A DNA stretch of 34,516 nt, taken from an uncultured Paraprevotella sp. (GTDB lineage: Bacteria; Bacteroidota; Bacteroidia; Bacteroidales; Bacteroidaceae). The DNA is taken from positions 1 through 34,516 of the forward strand of contig CAAFWT010000191.1 in assembly GCA_900766785.1 (NCBI GenBank). The letters run 5' to 3'. Both the position numbers and the translations under genes were made by a program. Positions within the stretch are counted from its first letter, which is position 1. Each line of letters begins with the position of its first letter. The notes under the pieces were generated by a model. The model was not told where the DNA came from and searched no databases. It saw nothing but the letters and a program-made list of their open reading frames with translations. Below, in pieces: positions 32,525 through 34,516 of this stretch.

Positions 32525-33499
32525 ATGTATAGTATTGCAGAATTGACAGAAAAGGTAACCACTGCATTGGAACAGTTGCCTTATGACCGCCAGCCTCAGG
32601 GGTTGTATGCCCCTATCAAGTATGTCTTATCCTTGGGCGGAAAGCGCATTCGTCCTGTTCTGATGCTCATGGCCTACAATATGTACAGAGAGGATGTGGA
32701 CCGCATCATGCCTGTGGCTTTGGGCTTGGAGGTCTATCACAATTTCACACTGCTGCATGACGACCTGATGGACAGAGCGGACGTCCGCCGGGGCAAACCT
32801 TGTGTGCATAAGGTGTGGAATGACAATACGGCCATTCTCAGCGGTGACAATATGTTGGTCATGGCATATCAGATGATGTCTCGTTGCCCATCATCGGCAC
32901 TGCCTTCCGTCATCAGCATCTTCACCGAGACGGCCTTGCAGATCGACGAGGGACAGCAGTATGACATGGAGTTCGAACAGCGTACCGACGTCACAGAATG
33001 TGAGTATCTTGAGATGATCCGTCTGAAGACCTCTGTCCTGCTTGCCTGTGCACTTCAGATAGGTGCTCTGCTGGGTGGCGCATCCGAAGCGGATGCCCAG
33101 GCTCTCTATGCCTATGGTGAGAAAGTGGGTTTGGCATTCCAGTTGCAGGACGATTATCTGGACGTCTATGGCGATTTTGAAACCTTTGGCAAAGCCATCG
33201 GTGGTGATATTCTGTGCAACAAGAAGACGTTCATGCTCATCAATGCTCTCGCACATGCTCCCGAGTATCTTCGCGCAGAACTGCAGGGATGGCTTGCTGC
33301 CACCGAATATGATCCTGCCGAGAAGATAGAAGCTGTAAGGCATATCTATACACAAGTAGGTGTTGACCAGATGGCTAAAGAACAGATTTCCTTCTATATT
33401 GCTCAGGCCGAGGACGCCTTGCATGCTCTTCCCATAGCAGAGGAGCGAAAGGAAATCCTTCGCCAGTGGACAGAACAATTGTTGGGTCGAAAAAGATAG
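32525..33499 (+). CDS. Polyprenyl synthetase family protein (trans-prenyltransferase)
   Basis: This all-trans prenyl diphosphate synthase condenses IPP with allylic primers. It has both Asp-rich Mg-binding motifs, DDLMD (79-83) followed by RRG, and DDYLD (209-213), and the N-terminal GGKRIRP (38-44) for IPP binding. An aromatic residue (F74) five positions before the first motif suggests a short-chain (farnesyl or geranylgeranyl) product, but chain length is inference. The product could feed UppS or menaquinone synthesis. The tatD-like gene follows after 6 bp. Confidence 0.93.
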   Translation: MYSIAELTEKVTTALEQLPYDRQPQGLYAPIKYVLSLGGKRIRPVLMLMAYNMYREDVDRIMPVALGLEVYHNFTLLHDDLMDRADVRRGKPCVHKVWNDNTAILSGDNMLVMAYQMMSRCPSSALPSVISIFTETALQIDEGQQYDMEFEQRTDVTECEYLEMIRLKTSVLLACALQIGALLGGASEADAQALYAYGEKVGLAFQLQDDYLDVYGDFETFGKAIGGDILCNKKTFMLINALAHAPEYLRAELQGWLAATEYDPAEKIEAVRHIYTQVGVDQMAKEQISFYIAQAEDALHALPIAEERKEILRQWTEQLLGRKR

Positions 33500-33505
33500 T
33501 TTGTT

Positions 33506-34282
33506 GTGATAGATACCCATAGCCATATTTATGGAGAGGAGTTTGCTCAGGATTGCGATGATGTGGTCCAGCGTGCTTTCCGTGCAGGAGTAAGCCACAT
33601 CTTCTTGCCCAATATCAATATGGAGAGCATACAGCCCATGCTGTCCTTGTGTGACAGATATCCAGGGAGACTTCATCCCATGATAGGACTCCATCCGTCC
33701 GATGTCAACGATTCCTTCCACCATGTTCTTTCTTCCATGGAGGCTCTGCTTGCCGATGCCCATCATCCCTATGTGGCTGTGGGTGAGGTGGGCCTGGATT
33801 TCTATTGGGATACCACCTTCCGCAAGGAGCAACTGGAAGCTTTCCGTATCCAGATCGAATGGGTCATCCGCTATCATCTGCCCCTCGTCATTCATGTCCG
33901 TTCTGCTCATCGCGAATTGCTCGATGTCATGACAGAATATTCGGGATGTGGGCTGCGAGGCATCTTCCATTGCTTCAGCGGAACGCTGGCAGAGGCCACC
34001 CAGCTCCTCTCGTATGAGGGCTTTTGCTTGGGCATAGGCGGTGTGCTGACGTTTAAGAAAAGCACGCTCCCCGATGTCCTCTCTCAGATTCCTCTCTCAC
34101 GTGTAGTTCTTGAGACCGACTCTCCCTATCTGGCTCCAGTTCCATATCGAGGACAGAGAAATGAGAGCGCCTATGTGGCCGAAGTGCTTCGTAAGGTGGC
34201 CGATGTGTATGGTATGCCCGTTGCAGAAGTGGAAAGGCAGACGGACCAGAATGCAAAACGCATATTTACTCATATAAATTGA
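33506..34282 (+). CDS. TatD family metal-dependent hydrolase
   Basis: TatD-family proteins are TIM-barrel metal-dependent nucleases (3'-5' DNase in E. coli). The 258-residue product has the metal ligands H5 and H7 (DTHSH), E94 (VGEVGLD), H130 (VIHVR), H155 (FHCFSG) and D205 (ETDSPYLAP). The start is GTG, fixed by the DTHSH motif at residues 3-7. It lies 6 bp after the polyprenyl synthetase and is probably co-transcribed. Confidence 0.94.
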   Translation: MIDTHSHIYGEEFAQDCDDVVQRAFRAGVSHIFLPNINMESIQPMLSLCDRYPGRLHPMIGLHPSDVNDSFHHVLSSMEALLADAHHPYVAVGEVGLDFYWDTTFRKEQLEAFRIQIEWVIRYHLPLVIHVRSAHRELLDVMTEYSGCGLRGIFHCFSGTLAEATQLLSYEGFCLGIGGVLTFKKSTLPDVLSQIPLSRVVLETDSPYLAPVPYRGQRNESAYVAEVLRKVADVYGMPVAEVERQTDQNAKRIFTHIN

Positions 34283-34365
34283 AAATGTTGTGTCCAAAAT
34301 GTGAAAAAGGGTCCCATAATGCAAACTTTTTGTCCAATTAGTACGTTACTATAAATAAAAAAAGG

Positions 34366-34373
34366 TATTTTTG
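34366..34373 (+). promoter_or_regulatory. Candidate -7 element for tRNA-Ser
   Basis: TATTTTTG matches TAnnTTTG in the AT-rich gap before the tRNA and would start transcription about 40 nt upstream of it. The nearest TTTG upstream is 33 bp away, too far for a standard -33 element. Confidence 0.5.
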
Positions 34374-34422
34374 TAACCGAAAAGCGTAGTACATGGATTG
34401 CAACGTCTGAATAGTCAGTCAA

Positions 34423-34510
34423 GGAGAGATGCTCGAGTGGCTGAAGAGGCACGCCTGGAAAGCGTGTATACGTCAAAAGCGTATCCGGGGTTCGAATCCC
34501 CGTTTCTCCG
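34423..34510 (+). tRNA. tRNA-Ser (GGA anticodon)
   Basis: The acceptor stem GGAGAGA pairs with TTTCTCC (one G-U), with discriminator G at 34510 followed by CA. The anticodon stem CACGC/GCGTG encloses loop CTGGAAA, giving anticodon GGA at 34457-34459, which reads UCC and UCU. A long variable arm (ATACG/CGTAT) and the T arm CGGGG-TTCGAAT-CCCCG confirm a class II serine tRNA. The end was set at the discriminator base. Confidence 0.97.
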
Positions 34511-34516
34511 CAAAAC

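Overview
The window comes from a Bacteroidota chromosome, most likely Prevotellaceae (Prevotella or a close relative). The evidence is a type IX secretion (T9SS) component (PorQ), secreted proteins with T9SS C-terminal sorting tails, Bacteroidota-specific envelope families (DUF6242, DUF6089, DUF4837, DUF1573), and TAnnTTTG promoter elements upstream of several genes. No insertion sequence, phage gene, rRNA or CRISPR array is visible. One tRNA, Ser(GGA), closes the right end.

Region 1 (1-14.8 kb) carries secreted proteins. A GH5 glycoside hydrolase with two CBM6-like modules and a T9SS tail, and a lipoprotein of the 7-bladed lactonase family, both lie on the minus strand. Divergent from them is a 1,891-residue repeat protein with four GTFDGQGHT-type repeats, closed by a strong terminator. 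An apparent three-gene unit follows: metallophosphoesterase, unknown secreted protein with a sorting-like tail, and a second metallophosphoesterase. The second enzyme has lost the GNHD catalytic motif (it reads GEGE).

Region 2 (15.0-17.3 kb) has recX-prmC on the minus strand and ribD on the plus strand, divergent with only 27 bp between prmC and ribD.

Region 3 (17.5-27.8 kb) is an envelope-biogenesis block on the plus strand: DUF6242 lipoprotein, DUF6089 protein, uppS, bamA, three skp/ompH paralogs, murI, DUF4837 lipoprotein and DUF1573 protein. It joins lipid-carrier synthesis, outer-membrane protein assembly and peptidoglycan precursor supply.

Region 4 (27.9-34.5 kb) has meaB, which converges on and overlaps the minus-strand group porQ-cmk-ispH. 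A TonB-family gene with its own promoter and terminator follows, then a polyprenyl synthetase gene, a TatD-family nuclease gene and tRNA-Ser.

The most unusual signal is a pair of short intergenic arrays at 231-308 and 14891-14946. Both have a 22-bp period and alternate a purine-rich spacer ending in GGTT (read in a common orientation) with a palindrome of form CA-N6-TG. The N6 core differs at all six positions between arrays (AACGTT versus GTGCAC), yet is perfectly palindromic in both, apart from one degenerate edge unit. Both arrays lie about 100 bp past the stop codon of a secreted-protein gene, in the same orientation to that gene and beyond a terminator-like hairpin. This suggests a repeat family selected for palindromy rather than for one fixed sequence.
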